From NCBI RefSeq assembly GCF_009725235.1, contig NZ_WJFC01000097.1, forward strand, positions 1 to 46,234: a stretch of 46,234 nucleotides of DNA, given 5' to 3'. Positions within the stretch are counted from its first letter, which is position 1. Each line of letters starts with the position of its first letter. Under the pieces are notes generated by a model that saw only the letters and a list, made by a program, of their open reading frames with translations, was not told where the DNA came from and ran no database searches. Position numbers and translations under genes: made by a program. Below are positions 17,963-26,648 of this stretch, in pieces. Source of the DNA: Scytonema sp. UIC 10036. Lineage in GTDB: Bacteria > Cyanobacteriota > Cyanobacteriia > Cyanobacteriales > Nostocaceae.

Positions 17963-20554
17963 ATGCGGAGAAGGACGAATTGGTTGGAAGCTTTGGTAAA
18001 TCAATTTAGAGAAGCATTCAATTTCAGGAACCGCACCCCCCAACCTCAACCTCTCTCTTCGCAAGCAAAAAAGCAAGAAAATTCTCTTCTTTCAGTTGGC
18101 ACAGAGAAGTCAGTCTATTTAGAATTCTTACTGAAAATACTAGCAGCAACAGCAGAAAGCAACGGTGACAAGCAGGTTGTTTACCCTTTGGTGGAAGCAA
18201 ACATAAAGTATCTTAATGAAACTTTTGTAGAAGTTTTGCGTGATTGGGGAACAACTACTTTAGCAAATATGCAGCCGGATGAAGCAGAATCCACTGCTGC
18301 TAAAGTTTTTAATTTCAGTCTCTTCATGAGACAATGCTCTTTGGGTGACAAAGCCAGGAATGTAGAAATTGCGATCGCAGGTTATGAAATAGCTTTAATT
18401 GTGTACACCCGCACCGCCTTGCCACAAGATTGGGCGATGACGCAAAATAATCTGGGGCTTGCTTACCGTAACAGAATATTCGGAGACAAAGCAGAGAATA
18501 TCGAGTTGGCGATTTCCGCTTACAATGCGGCTTTGTCAGTCCGAACCCGCACCGCCTTTCCTCAAAACAATGCTGATACACTGTTTAACTTAGGTCTTCT
18601 TTATCAAGATACACAAAAATTTACCGAAGCTTTCACAACTTTTCGCTCTGCGATTGAAACAGTAGAACTTTTGCGTGGAGAAATTATTTCTGGCGACGAG
18701 ACAAAACGCAAACAAGCGGAAGAATGGAATAGCCTGTATCGCTGTATGGTAGAAGTTTGTTTGGAATTAGAAAAATATACAGAAGCAATTGAGTATATTG
18801 AACAAAGCAAAACCCGAAACTTAGTGGAAACTTTGTTTAGCCGAGATAGCTACCCTAAGATTTCAGTTTCTGAAGAACTAAAAAATCAACTGCAACAGCT
18901 ACAGCAAAAGATTGAGGAAGAGAATCGCCGTATAGAACAAGCAGAAAAATCTAATCCTCAAAATATAGACTCCACTCAGCTTTATAAGTTACGACAACAA
19001 CGCGAACAACTCATAACGAGAATTATTGGTTTTCACCCTATCCGCTATGATGAGATTAAAAACTTATTAGATAGTGAAACTGTAATTATTCAATGGTATA
19101 TATTCAAGAATGCTTTTCGGGCTTTTATTATTACTAACGCTAGGGAGAAACCAATAATTTGGCAGTCAGAACCTGAAGATTTAGAAAATTTGAAAGCCTG
19201 GTGGAGTAACGATTACCTGCACCTTTACTCTAACAACAAAAAATACTGGCGGTATATCCTTGATGAAAAGCTGACTCAACTAGCACAAATTTTACACATC
19301 CAGGAAATTCTTTCTCTCATTCCTAACCAATATGAGAAAGCAATTTTGATTTCACATCGCTATCTACATTTGCTACCTCTCCATGCTCTACCACTTCTGC
19401 AAGATACACAAAACCAAGGGTACCTAATTGACAAGTTTCCCAAAGGGGTGAGCTATGCACCTAGCTGTCAACTGCTGCGTTTTACTCAAAATCAAGCAAC
19501 GACATTTACCGATTTCTGCAACCAAGTCGATACAGAAGGGTTTCAACCTACAGAACTCAGCCATTTATTTGCCATTCAAAACCCGACAGATAATTTAGAA
19601 TTTTCAGATATCGAAGTTGAATCCATAGCGACTGTATTTGAACCACACCATATTTTACAAAAGACAGAAGCAACGATCGCAGCTTTCACAAAACGACTAA
19701 GCGATCGATCTTTCCGTACAACCTGGTTACATTTTTCTTGCCATGGTTATTTTAATTTTAATTTACCTGAAAAATCTGCTTTACAGCTAGCTGGTTCTCT
19801 CATTTCTTCTCCACCATCTGAGGCTGACACATCACGTTATCTTCGACTGTCTGAGCAAGAAGCCATTGATTTCCAAAAATGTCTGACTTTAGAAGATACT
19901 TTCCAGTTAAGTTTACCTAACTGTCGTCTTGTCACCCTCTCTGCTTGTGAAACGGGCTTAGTAGACTTTACCAACACTAGCGATGAATACGTTGGTTTAC
20001 CCAGTGGCTTTATCCGCGCAGGTGCAGTTAATATTATCAGTAGTTTGTGGGCGATAGATGACTTTTCTACTAGCTTACTAATGATTAAATTTTATGAAAA
20101 CTTACAAACTTTAACTCGAAATGTGCCATTGGCTCTCAATAAAGCCCAGCAATGGTTTCGTCACGTGACTCAACAAGAGTTGCTCCAATGGCTTGATGGT
20201 AAAACAAATATAGATGTTCAGCACAAACAGAAGATTAAACAAAGATTGTCAGAAAACTACAAGCCGGAACATCAACCTTTTAAGCACCCAGGATTTTGGG
20301 CAGCTTTTGTGCAATCGGAGAATAATACAAGAGATGATTTAAGATATTACTTGTTTATGAGACAAGGGACATGGGGACAAGGGGACATGGGAGACATGGG
20401 GACATGGGAGACATGGGGACATGGGGGACATGGGAGACATGGGGGACATGGGGAAAGAAAGATTTATGAACGCGAGCTGGTATTAAAAATTCAATCAATA
20501 GGAGCAATATCATGGAAGCAAATAACATCATTGAAGCTTTTACACAAGTGGTAA
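17963..20554 (+). CDS. TPR-CHAT protease-like protein with repeat-encoded C-terminal tail
   Basis: This 863-residue protein has TPR-like helices at about 110-300 (for example NNLGLAYRNRIFGDKAENIELAI), a coiled linker at about 300-350 and a CHAT caspase-like domain at about 440-785. The predicted catalytic pair is present: H594 (HFSCHG) and C662 (LSACETG), so it should be an active cysteine protease. TPR-CHAT proteins are known as regulated proteases in bacterial conflict systems, including those that activate gasdermins and the type III-E CRISPR protease. The normal CHAT end (HPGFWAAF) is near 782. Beyond it, residues 801-832 are encoded by GGGACAT-type tandem repeats, followed by about 30 residues out of frame with, and overlapping, the next gene by 43 bases. 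No signal peptide or membrane helix is seen. Confidence 0.92.
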   Translation: MRRRTNWLEALVNQFREAFNFRNRTPQPQPLSSQAKKQENSLLSVGTEKSVYLEFLLKILAATAESNGDKQVVYPLVEANIKYLNETFVEVLRDWGTTTLANMQPDEAESTAAKVFNFSLFMRQCSLGDKARNVEIAIAGYEIALIVYTRTALPQDWAMTQNNLGLAYRNRIFGDKAENIELAISAYNAALSVRTRTAFPQNNADTLFNLGLLYQDTQKFTEAFTTFRSAIETVELLRGEIISGDETKRKQAEEWNSLYRCMVEVCLELEKYTEAIEYIEQSKTRNLVETLFSRDSYPKISVSEELKNQLQQLQQKIEEENRRIEQAEKSNPQNIDSTQLYKLRQQREQLITRIIGFHPIRYDEIKNLLDSETVIIQWYIFKNAFRAFIITNAREKPIIWQSEPEDLENLKAWWSNDYLHLYSNNKKYWRYILDEKLTQLAQILHIQEILSLIPNQYEKAILISHRYLHLLPLHALPLLQDTQNQGYLIDKFPKGVSYAPSCQLLRFTQNQATTFTDFCNQVDTEGFQPTELSHLFAIQNPTDNLEFSDIEVESIATVFEPHHILQKTEATIAAFTKRLSDRSFRTTWLHFSCHGYFNFNLPEKSALQLAGSLISSPPSEADTSRYLRLSEQEAIDFQKCLTLEDTFQLSLPNCRLVTLSACETGLVDFTNTSDEYVGLPSGFIRAGAVNIISSLWAIDDFSTSLLMIKFYENLQTLTRNVPLALNKAQQWFRHVTQQELLQWLDGKTNIDVQHKQKIKQRLSENYKPEHQPFKHPGFWAAFVQSENNTRDDLRYYLFMRQGTWGQGDMGDMGTWETWGHGGHGRHGGHGERKIYERELVLKIQSIGAISWKQITSLKLLHKW
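20362..20456. repeat. GGGACAT-type tandem repeat inside the CHAT reading frame
   Basis: Irregular 7- to 9-base units (GGGACAT, GGGAGACAT, GGGGGACAT) are repeated about ten times. They are translated in the CHAT frame as a Gly/His/Met/Trp-rich stretch. Similar heptamers elsewhere in this window are intergenic, so this one has probably expanded into the end of the gene. Confidence 0.9.
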
Positions 20555-20874
20555 GAGAACAAGACTATGTGTTTTCCTCTACTACAGTAGCAGACATTAC
20601 TATACTGCAAGAAAATCTTGCTAATCTTGAAAGTATCACGCCTGATACGTCCTGCGAAAGCAGTAGCGAAGCGATCGCAAACGTTATTCGTCAGTGGTAT
20701 ATTAATCACGAATCTGTGAGAGATGCTGTCTTAGTTCAAGACAGGGAAATTAAAAAAGTGGCTAAGCCAAAAGCACAAAACCAAGAAAATATCCTTGAAA
20801 ACCGCTATCGAGTTTTACAAGAAGAACTGCAAAACTTACAAAATAAAAAGCGATCGGACAATCAGCTCCAGTAA
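20512..20874 (+). CDS. Unrecognised 120-residue protein paired with the CHAT gene
   Basis: I do not recognise this family. The N-terminal 75 residues look like a compact helical domain (MEANNIIEAFTQVVREQDYV), then a linker and a charged coiled-coil (ENRYRVLQEELQNLQNKK) to the end. A good AGGAG motif sits a few bases before the ATG at 20512. The gene overlaps the repeat-extended end of the CHAT gene in another frame and is followed, 275 bases on, by the membrane-protein gene. Small proteins in this position often act as adaptors, substrates or inhibitors in CHAT systems; for this one that is only a guess. Confidence 0.8.
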   Translation: MEANNIIEAFTQVVREQDYVFSSTTVADITILQENLANLESITPDTSCESSSEAIANVIRQWYINHESVRDAVLVQDREIKKVAKPKAQNQENILENRYRVLQEELQNLQNKKRSDNQLQ

Positions 20875-21149
20875 AATATAATATAGCGTTTCCTAGTTTG
20901 CTGAGGGATAGATTTATCTGCGTCCATCTGCTACAGGCTGCGGTTAATTATTTCTTCTTGTTCCATTTAAAAATTAATTTAATGAACCACAAAGGCGCAA
21001 AGGACGCGAAGAAAGAAGAGAAGAAGGTTTGATAATCTTATGGTGGAAAGGGAGTAGTTTGCTTGTGGGATGGGTGTCTCGCCCGTCCTAAATTTTCTGT
21101 CATATAGTGTCTTAGAATTTTTTATTAGAACTTAAGTACAAGACTCAAC
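20875..21149. other. Intergenic region with repeat fragments
   Basis: It contains a fragment of the CTACAGGCTGCGGTTAAT sequence also seen near 9266, and an AACCACAAAGGCGCAAAGGACGCGAAG repeat fragment. No gene or terminator is apparent, so the membrane-protein gene could be co-transcribed or have its own promoter here. Confidence 0.4.
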
Positions 21150-22568
21150 ATGAAAATTTATGCTCCGAATATTCATCTATTTGCCTTTCAGCTTTACAAA
21201 GCCTCAAATTTCCAGGCAAACGAAAACGAAACTAACAAATTATGGCAAAACGCCGATAAAATAGCCTATGCTACTCTTCAACAAGATTTACATCTTATCC
21301 AGCATATAGATATTGACAAAGAACCTAATAGTCGCCGCGTTGATTTGCTGAATGAGTTAGATGTCAAAGATGGCGATTACTCGTTACCATTTACGGGTAA
21401 AATTTTGACAGATAACCTGCAACAACTTGTGATTAAAGGGTTTACTTATCCCTTTCGATTATCTGATAGCTGTGGTTTCTGGTTAAATTTACGCCGTCCA
21501 GAAGATGATGATGATGGTACCCGTACTAAAGATATTGATATTCATTTGCTAAGCAAGCTCAATCCAGATAATTGCTTAATTTTAGAAAAAAGTAATCTCT
21601 TACTTGGACAAACTTTATTAATAACTGCTTGGTTACCAGGCGCTAAAGATAACCAAAATATTAATTTAACACCAAAAGAATACTTAGAAATAGCGAACAA
21701 GTGCTTCACATCTATTTTTAATAATAAAATACTAGCCTTAAATTATCAGGGAGAGCTATTTGGCAGTCCGATTTTTGAGTATGGTTTGTTCAGTCAGTTA
21801 GACAACTATCAACACGTTCTTATCTGGCTGTTTACCAATAATACGGCTGATGAGCAGTTGCAGCAGTGCTATCAAGAGTTATTGGATTTGTTTTTCTTCC
21901 GTACTAAAATAGTAAAGGCTTTTCAAGATAGTAGAGAAATTTATCTTGTTCTTGTCAAGTCTTACGAGGAAATAGAATCATTTATTGATAATTTATCTCA
22001 AATGAAGGAGAGCAAAACATTAACATTAAAAGATTTAAAGGAATATAAAAATCTCTTAAAAGAGTTACCACAATTAGGTTTGAAATATACCCGACTGTTA
22101 AGAAATTTGGAAGAACATCAAAACACAATTACCCTGCATGAATATAATTATTTAGAAAAATTGCAACAAATTCATGGAATCACAAAAGAAAATTTAGACT
22201 TTTTTAAAGTTTTCACTGAAAAAACCTCTTCTTATTTTCAAAAACAAATTGTAGCAGATTTAGGTTATTTTCGTCACAGTTCCACATTATTAGAACAAGC
22301 TATATCATCAACTCGTGGCATTGTGGAAATAACACAAGCCGAGCGCGATCGCTCTCTGGAAAAAACCATCCAAGTTCTAGGAGTAGGCTTGGGTGCGGGT
22401 GCGATCGCGTCTGGAGTCATAACACAACAAATCAGCTATATCAACAAACCTTTAGGTGCTATATCTCTCAATAACCCACCCCATCCTTTTTATGCCTCTT
22501 TGTTTCTCAGTATGGTGGCAACTTTATTCTTTACCTGTGTAGCTTGGCTGTGGACTAACCGAAAGTAA
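21150..22568 (+). CDS. Unrecognised 472-residue protein with C-terminal membrane hairpin
   Basis: I do not recognise this family. Residues 1-270 look like a globular domain with several short strands (for example HLLSKLNPDNCLILEKSNLL). Residues about 270-400 are helical and coiled-coil-like. Two hydrophobic helices end the protein: about 406-424 (a Gly/Ala-rich LGVGLGAGAIASGV segment) and about 446-468 (SLFLSMVATLFFTCVAWLW). There is no signal peptide, so the large N-terminal part should stay in the cytosol with a tail-anchored hairpin. Placement downstream of a TPR-CHAT protease and a small protein suggests a membrane effector or sensor of the same module. A role as a pore or membrane-damaging effector is inference from architecture only. 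Confidence 0.85.
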   Translation: MKIYAPNIHLFAFQLYKASNFQANENETNKLWQNADKIAYATLQQDLHLIQHIDIDKEPNSRRVDLLNELDVKDGDYSLPFTGKILTDNLQQLVIKGFTYPFRLSDSCGFWLNLRRPEDDDDGTRTKDIDIHLLSKLNPDNCLILEKSNLLLGQTLLITAWLPGAKDNQNINLTPKEYLEIANKCFTSIFNNKILALNYQGELFGSPIFEYGLFSQLDNYQHVLIWLFTNNTADEQLQQCYQELLDLFFFRTKIVKAFQDSREIYLVLVKSYEEIESFIDNLSQMKESKTLTLKDLKEYKNLLKELPQLGLKYTRLLRNLEEHQNTITLHEYNYLEKLQQIHGITKENLDFFKVFTEKTSSYFQKQIVADLGYFRHSSTLLEQAISSTRGIVEITQAERDRSLEKTIQVLGVGLGAGAIASGVITQQISYINKPLGAISLNNPPHPFYASLFLSMVATLFFTCVAWLWTNRK

Positions 22569-22619
22569 GGTTTCAGGAATTATTGATATTATCTAAATTT
22601 TCATGAAACTTACAAAGTG

Positions 22620-22802
22620 CTAAGAGGATGTTTGAAAAGTCATGATTGATGTATCAAATATTTTTTACCCCACCTTAACCCTCCCCGATGCATTGGGGAG
22701 GGAACCGGATTTTTCTTTTTTCCCCCCTTTCACGCGTGGGGACTAAGGGGGGTAATAATGTGATGAAAATCACAGCCAAGCACTTTTCAAACAACCTCTA
22801 AG
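22620..22802. mobile_element. MITE-like element carrying palindromic repeat copy B
   Basis: The ends are imperfect 21-base inverted repeats: CTAAGAGGATGTTTGAAAAGT (22620-22640) and its counterpart at 22782-22802, matching at 19 positions. Such AGAGGNTGTTTGAAAAGT ends resemble those of cyanobacterial insertion sequences. The 183-base unit has no transposase. Inside it, 22665-22755 is a TTACCCC...GGGGTAA palindrome like the one at 11914-12002. Confidence 0.72.
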
Positions 22803-22860
22803 AGTGCGGACAAGGATAAAGGATAGAAAATTAATACTTTATCCTTTATCCTGAATCTGA

Positions 22861-23685
22861 CTAAGAGTTATTCTCTAACCAAACCATTAGATCGTTTGTG
22901 TTGGAAAAATCTAACAGTGCTTCACCCAAATTTTCCAACTCAGCAGTGGATAACCTCTGAATTTGTTGTTCTATTTCAGGTGCAATATCGCCAACTCGTC
23001 GAGTGAGTTGACGGATAATTAATTTTGCCTCTCCTTTTTGCTCGCCTCTATGGAGGATACTTTGATAGATAACTGATTCTTGCATAACTTCCTCGCTAAA
23101 AAACTGTTGAATCAAATTTTTATCGAATCGCAAACCAGCTAGAAGCTGTACGCACGCTGAGATATTTTGTTGCTCTTGTGTTTCTTCAATCATATCCACA
23201 GCAGCAGCCACTTGTTTTAGCAAGTTACTGGGTGAATTGCTTCTCGCTAATGGTGCTAGCGGTAAAAGCCCTGGATTTGCCAATAGCGTTGCTGGATCTT
23301 CTTCCCAAACCCGAATAACACGATAGTTGTGGATTGTGTTTGTGTCTACATATTGAGTTTGATAAACAATTGGTGAAGTTGTTTGTTGTAAAAAAATAAT
23401 CACTTATTTAATCTCACACCAATACAACCGTTTCAACCGAGTGTAATAATCAAGCGTCCGAAAATCTAACGGAACCTTCGATTTTGGCAGGGTTTGAAAT
23501 TCCAAGTGCAGTATCGTGTTAGCAAATTGTAGGAAGGTAACAGAATCAGCACGAGTCGGTTCTAGATTCAATTCCGTCTTCAGTACTTGAATATCCGATG
23601 TATCAGATTGTAGTAGCCATCAAGCAAACTCAGCAGGGTAAGTTTCAGCAAGGTATTTACAGGTGTTATCGTAAGCCAAAGTCAA
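22861..23685 (-). pseudogene. Rpn/DUF4351 nuclease gene, copy 2, inactivated by two stop codons
   Basis: This copy aligns along its whole length with 16638-17447 and is very similar over the N-terminal two thirds. Read from the same TTG start (23685) it meets a TGA where copy 1 has CGA (Arg, in ARWLL) and a TAA where copy 1 has CAA (Gln, in IIQVIIF). Both changes are C-to-T on the coding strand. The C-terminal 180 codons remain open from GTG 23403, and near the DUF4351 region this copy has four extra codons (HRGEQKGEA). A truncated C-terminal protein could in principle be made, but the nuclease core is interrupted. Confidence 0.88.
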
Positions 23686-23838
23686 AAGAGTATGGAAATG
23701 CTTTTTACACTATCATGGAACAGTACAAAAAAACTAATGTTTTTCCAACCCAATCTAAAATCTCTCCTAGTATAAATGCAAGTGCCAGACATCACCATTC
23801 ACAATGGAATTTGATGCGAGTGCTCCGGAAGAGAACCA

Positions 23839-25563
23839 GTGAACGAAGATGAGTTTGTCAAGCAGCTCCAATACGTGCAGAAACGCGTGGCTGAACTGCA
23901 AAAGAACGCCAGCAAATTACCCTTACATCAACAAAGTCGGTTGACAAAAGCTCTTGAGAACTTGAGCCATGCTATGAGGGACTTGCAAGTCGCAGAGGAA
24001 ACCATACGACTTTTGCTGTCTGCAGTACAACAATCTAAAGATTCTATTATTATTACCACAGCAAAACTCGATCCACCAGGGCCGGAGATTGTCTTTGTCA
24101 ATCCAGCCTTTAGTCAAATGACTGGTTACGAGATGGAGGAAGTACTCGGTAAAACTCCACGTTTGTTGCAAGGTCCCAAAACCGATCGCTCAGTGCTAGA
24201 TGACTTACGTAAACATTTGTCTGAGGCAATCCCATTTCATAGTGAGGCAATCAACTATCACAAAGATGGCACAGAATTTTATGTGGAATGGAATATTAGC
24301 CCAATTTGTAATGTCAACCAAACCGTAACTCACTTCATTGCCATTCAACGTGACATTACCGCCCGCAAACGCATGGAGGAAGAACGCGAGTCTCTGCTAC
24401 ACCGGGAACAGGCAAACCGTGAGGAAGCAGAAGCAGCAAACCGAATTAAAGATGAGTTTTTAGCCATGCTTTCCCACGAACTCAGGACTCCTCTGACTCC
24501 AATTTTGGGTTGGTCCAAGCTTCTGCAAACAAATAAGTTACCGCAAGCAAAACTACAAGAGGCAATGGCATCCATTGAGGAGCACGCCAAACGTCAGGCA
24601 AAGTTAATTGACGATCTGCTCGATCTCTCACGAATTGTGCGGGGCAAATTAACACTTAATTTAACTACAGTGACATTGCTTATACCGCTTGCTGCTGCTC
24701 TTGAAACAGTTCGTTTGGCTGCTGAAGCAAAATCAATTCATATTAAGACGATACTTGAAGCAACTGTAGAACCAGTCATGGGTGATGCAGACAGACTGCA
24801 ACAAGTCTTTTGGAACTTGCTTTCAAATGCCATCAAATTTACTCCAGAAGGCGGCTCCATTATTGTAGAACTACAACGAGTGGAGCGCTACGCTCACATT
24901 ACAGTCAGTGACACGGGACAAGGTATCCATCCTAACTTCTTACCCTTTGTATTTGACCGTTTCCGCCAAGAAGATAGTTCCATGACGCGCCAATTTGGGG
25001 GTTTGGGGTTAGGACTGGCTATTTCCCGGCAAATAGTAGAAGCTCATGGTGGCACAATCGTGGCAGAAAGTCTTGGTGTTGGAAAGGGTACAACCTTTAC
25101 AATCGAGCTACCCCTGATAAAAGCTCCTCAACAGAAAAATCCAACCCCCAAAACGCCAGAGCTATTCCTGGATTTGAGCAGTATAAAAGTCTTAGTAGTA
25201 GAGGATGATGCTGGTACGCGAGAATTTATCACCTTCGCTCTCAAACAGTACGGGGCTAATGTCAACGCAGTGGGATCGGCAGCTGAGGCGCTAGAAGCAT
25301 TGGCACAGTCAAAGCCAGATATATTGTTAATCGATCTTGGGATGCCAAAAGTCAATGGTTACACTCTGCTGCGTCAGATTAGATCGATGACACCAGAGCA
25401 AGGAGGGCAAATTCCGGCGATCGCTCTCACAGCATATGTAGGAGAAAAAGACAAACAACAAGCCCTTGCGGCTGGTTTTCAAATGCATATCCCTAAACCA
25501 GTTGAGCCTGCTGAAATAGCCGTAGTTATTGACCAAATTATTAGGCAAAAAGTAATGAGTTAA
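23839..25563 (+). CDS. Hybrid histidine kinase (PAS-HisKA-HATPase-REC)
   Basis: This 574-residue cytoplasmic protein has an N-terminal coiled segment (about 1-60), a PAS domain (about 65-180), a linker coil, HisKA with the phospho-acceptor in MLSHELRTPL (about residue 213), HATPase with an N box (NLLSNAIKF) and G boxes (DTGQGI, GGLGLGLAI), and a C-terminal receiver with LLIDLGMP and KPVEP. The PAS segment reads GKTPRLLQGPKTDR, the LOV signature region, but Pro replaces the flavin-binding Cys, so it is a LOV-like PAS without adduct chemistry. The start is GTG at 23839. It is monocistronic and meets the VanY-type gene tail to tail with one base between them. Its partner is unknown. Confidence 0.93.
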   Translation: MNEDEFVKQLQYVQKRVAELQKNASKLPLHQQSRLTKALENLSHAMRDLQVAEETIRLLLSAVQQSKDSIIITTAKLDPPGPEIVFVNPAFSQMTGYEMEEVLGKTPRLLQGPKTDRSVLDDLRKHLSEAIPFHSEAINYHKDGTEFYVEWNISPICNVNQTVTHFIAIQRDITARKRMEEERESLLHREQANREEAEAANRIKDEFLAMLSHELRTPLTPILGWSKLLQTNKLPQAKLQEAMASIEEHAKRQAKLIDDLLDLSRIVRGKLTLNLTTVTLLIPLAAALETVRLAAEAKSIHIKTILEATVEPVMGDADRLQQVFWNLLSNAIKFTPEGGSIIVELQRVERYAHITVSDTGQGIHPNFLPFVFDRFRQEDSSMTRQFGGLGLGLAISRQIVEAHGGTIVAESLGVGKGTTFTIELPLIKAPQQKNPTPKTPELFLDLSSIKVLVVEDDAGTREFITFALKQYGANVNAVGSAAEALEALAQSKPDILLIDLGMPKVNGYTLLRQIRSMTPEQGGQIPAIALTAYVGEKDKQQALAAGFQMHIPKPVEPAEIAVVIDQIIRQKVMS

Positions 25564-25564
25564 C

Positions 25565-26362
25565 TTAACTTTGCTTTCTGGCATGAGCGAATGTTGCTAG
25601 TGCGTTTGGTGAACCGACATACCGCCAGTGCCAAGGCTCAAAACTTACACCTTGAGAATTATTGCGCTTAAAGGACAATTCAAATCCAAATTCTCGAGCA
25701 TGACGAGTCAGCCAACGATAAGCATTTGTCCTTTCAAATTCCAAGGTGACATCTTGGTTGGGGGATTTACCATCAGCTAAATCCACAGCAAAACCAGTGT
25801 GATGTTCGCTAAATCCAGCAGGTGCGCTGATTTTTGCTGCTGCTTCCACGGAACCGCGACGCTTCACTTGATCTTGAAACAATTTCTGTTGCTGTTCTAC
25901 GGTACGAAAACCAGAAACGGGTACTATCCAAACACCTTCTTCTCTAGCAGCATACATCATCCGCATCAGTGCTTGTCCTGCTTCAACATTTAAGGACTCA
26001 AAGCGTTGCTTGTCGCCAGTGGCATAACTGCTGACAATCATTAATTCGCTGGCATTGGCTTGTGCATAGGGAAAATGTCCATACGCTATTTGATTTTCCA
26101 CCGATTGTTTCTGGGCTAAGGTAGGATTTGCTGGAATTTGTACTGCTTGGGATGAGACGATAACGGATGATGCTTCTGTTGGATTGGAGGTTGGTACGAC
26201 GGCAACTACCTTTGGTGGAGAGGAGGTTGTTTCTTCAACAGTTGTTGGGTTTGGTGCAGAGAATTTTAGCGCCAATGCTGCACTCAGAATAATGCCAAAT
26301 GAAACGGTTGTCGCGATGATGAAAATTCGTGCAATATGAGGTAATTTTTTCAAAAATTTCAT
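25565..26362 (-). CDS. D-alanyl-D-alanine carboxypeptidase, VanY-like (M15B)
   Basis: This 265-residue protein has an N-terminal membrane anchor or signal segment (about 11-33) and a Thr/Ser/Pro-rich linker (to about 80), then an M15B peptidase domain. Visible motifs are SGFRT (about 150), the zinc site SxHxxGxAxD with H187 and D194, and EPWHWR with catalytic E242 and zinc ligand H245. The enzyme should trim the terminal D-Ala from peptidoglycan stems outside the cytoplasmic membrane. It is convergent with the hybrid kinase and not part of a van resistance cluster, so housekeeping wall remodelling is the likely role. Confidence 0.93.
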   Translation of the reverse strand: MKFLKKLPHIARIFIIATTVSFGIILSAALALKFSAPNPTTVEETTSSPPKVVAVVPTSNPTEASSVIVSSQAVQIPANPTLAQKQSVENQIAYGHFPYAQANASELMIVSSYATGDKQRFESLNVEAGQALMRMMYAAREEGVWIVPVSGFRTVEQQQKLFQDQVKRRGSVEAAAKISAPAGFSEHHTGFAVDLADGKSPNQDVTLEFERTNAYRWLTRHAREFGFELSFKRNNSQGVSFEPWHWRYVGSPNALATFAHARKQS

Positions 26363-26371
26363 ACAATTTTA

Positions 26372-26510
26372 GATTTTAAATTTTGGATTTTGGATTGAGT
26401 GATTTAGGTGGCAATTCCTCATCTTCCCTCTGGTGCGCTCTCTGCGTCCTCTGCGGTTTAAAAATAATTTATTGAACCACAGAGGCGCAGAGGACGCAGA
26501 GGTAAGAGGT
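26372..26510. repeat. ATTTTGG-type repeat and second copy of the CTCTGCG inverted repeat
   Basis: TTTTAAATTTTGGATTTTGGATT (about 26372-26396) is followed at about 26425-26507 by an inverted repeat in which CTCTGCGTCCTCTGCGGTTT faces AACCACAGAGGCGCAGAGGACGCAGAGG. The latter is the same element as at 16566-16635. The rest of the 26363-26648 gap has no gene. Confidence 0.75.
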
Positions 26511-26648
26511 GAGAGGGCTATTGATTTCCTGATATTTTTATTCACCTTGGTTGAGCTGGTTTGTATTTGGGATGCATGCGCTAAAGCGCTACTACGAACC
26601 TTTTTTAAGGATATAAATACTCTATGTTCAAATATGGGGATTCATTGG

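Noticed and set aside
21150..22568. Bacterial gasdermin next to the CHAT protease
   Set aside because: At 472 residues with two clear C-terminal membrane helices it does not look like the usual short all-beta gasdermin; kept as unknown.
23598..23852. 84-codon plus-strand frame between the Rpn pseudogene and the hybrid kinase
   Set aside because: Most of it is antisense to the start of the Rpn pseudogene and its composition follows that gene.
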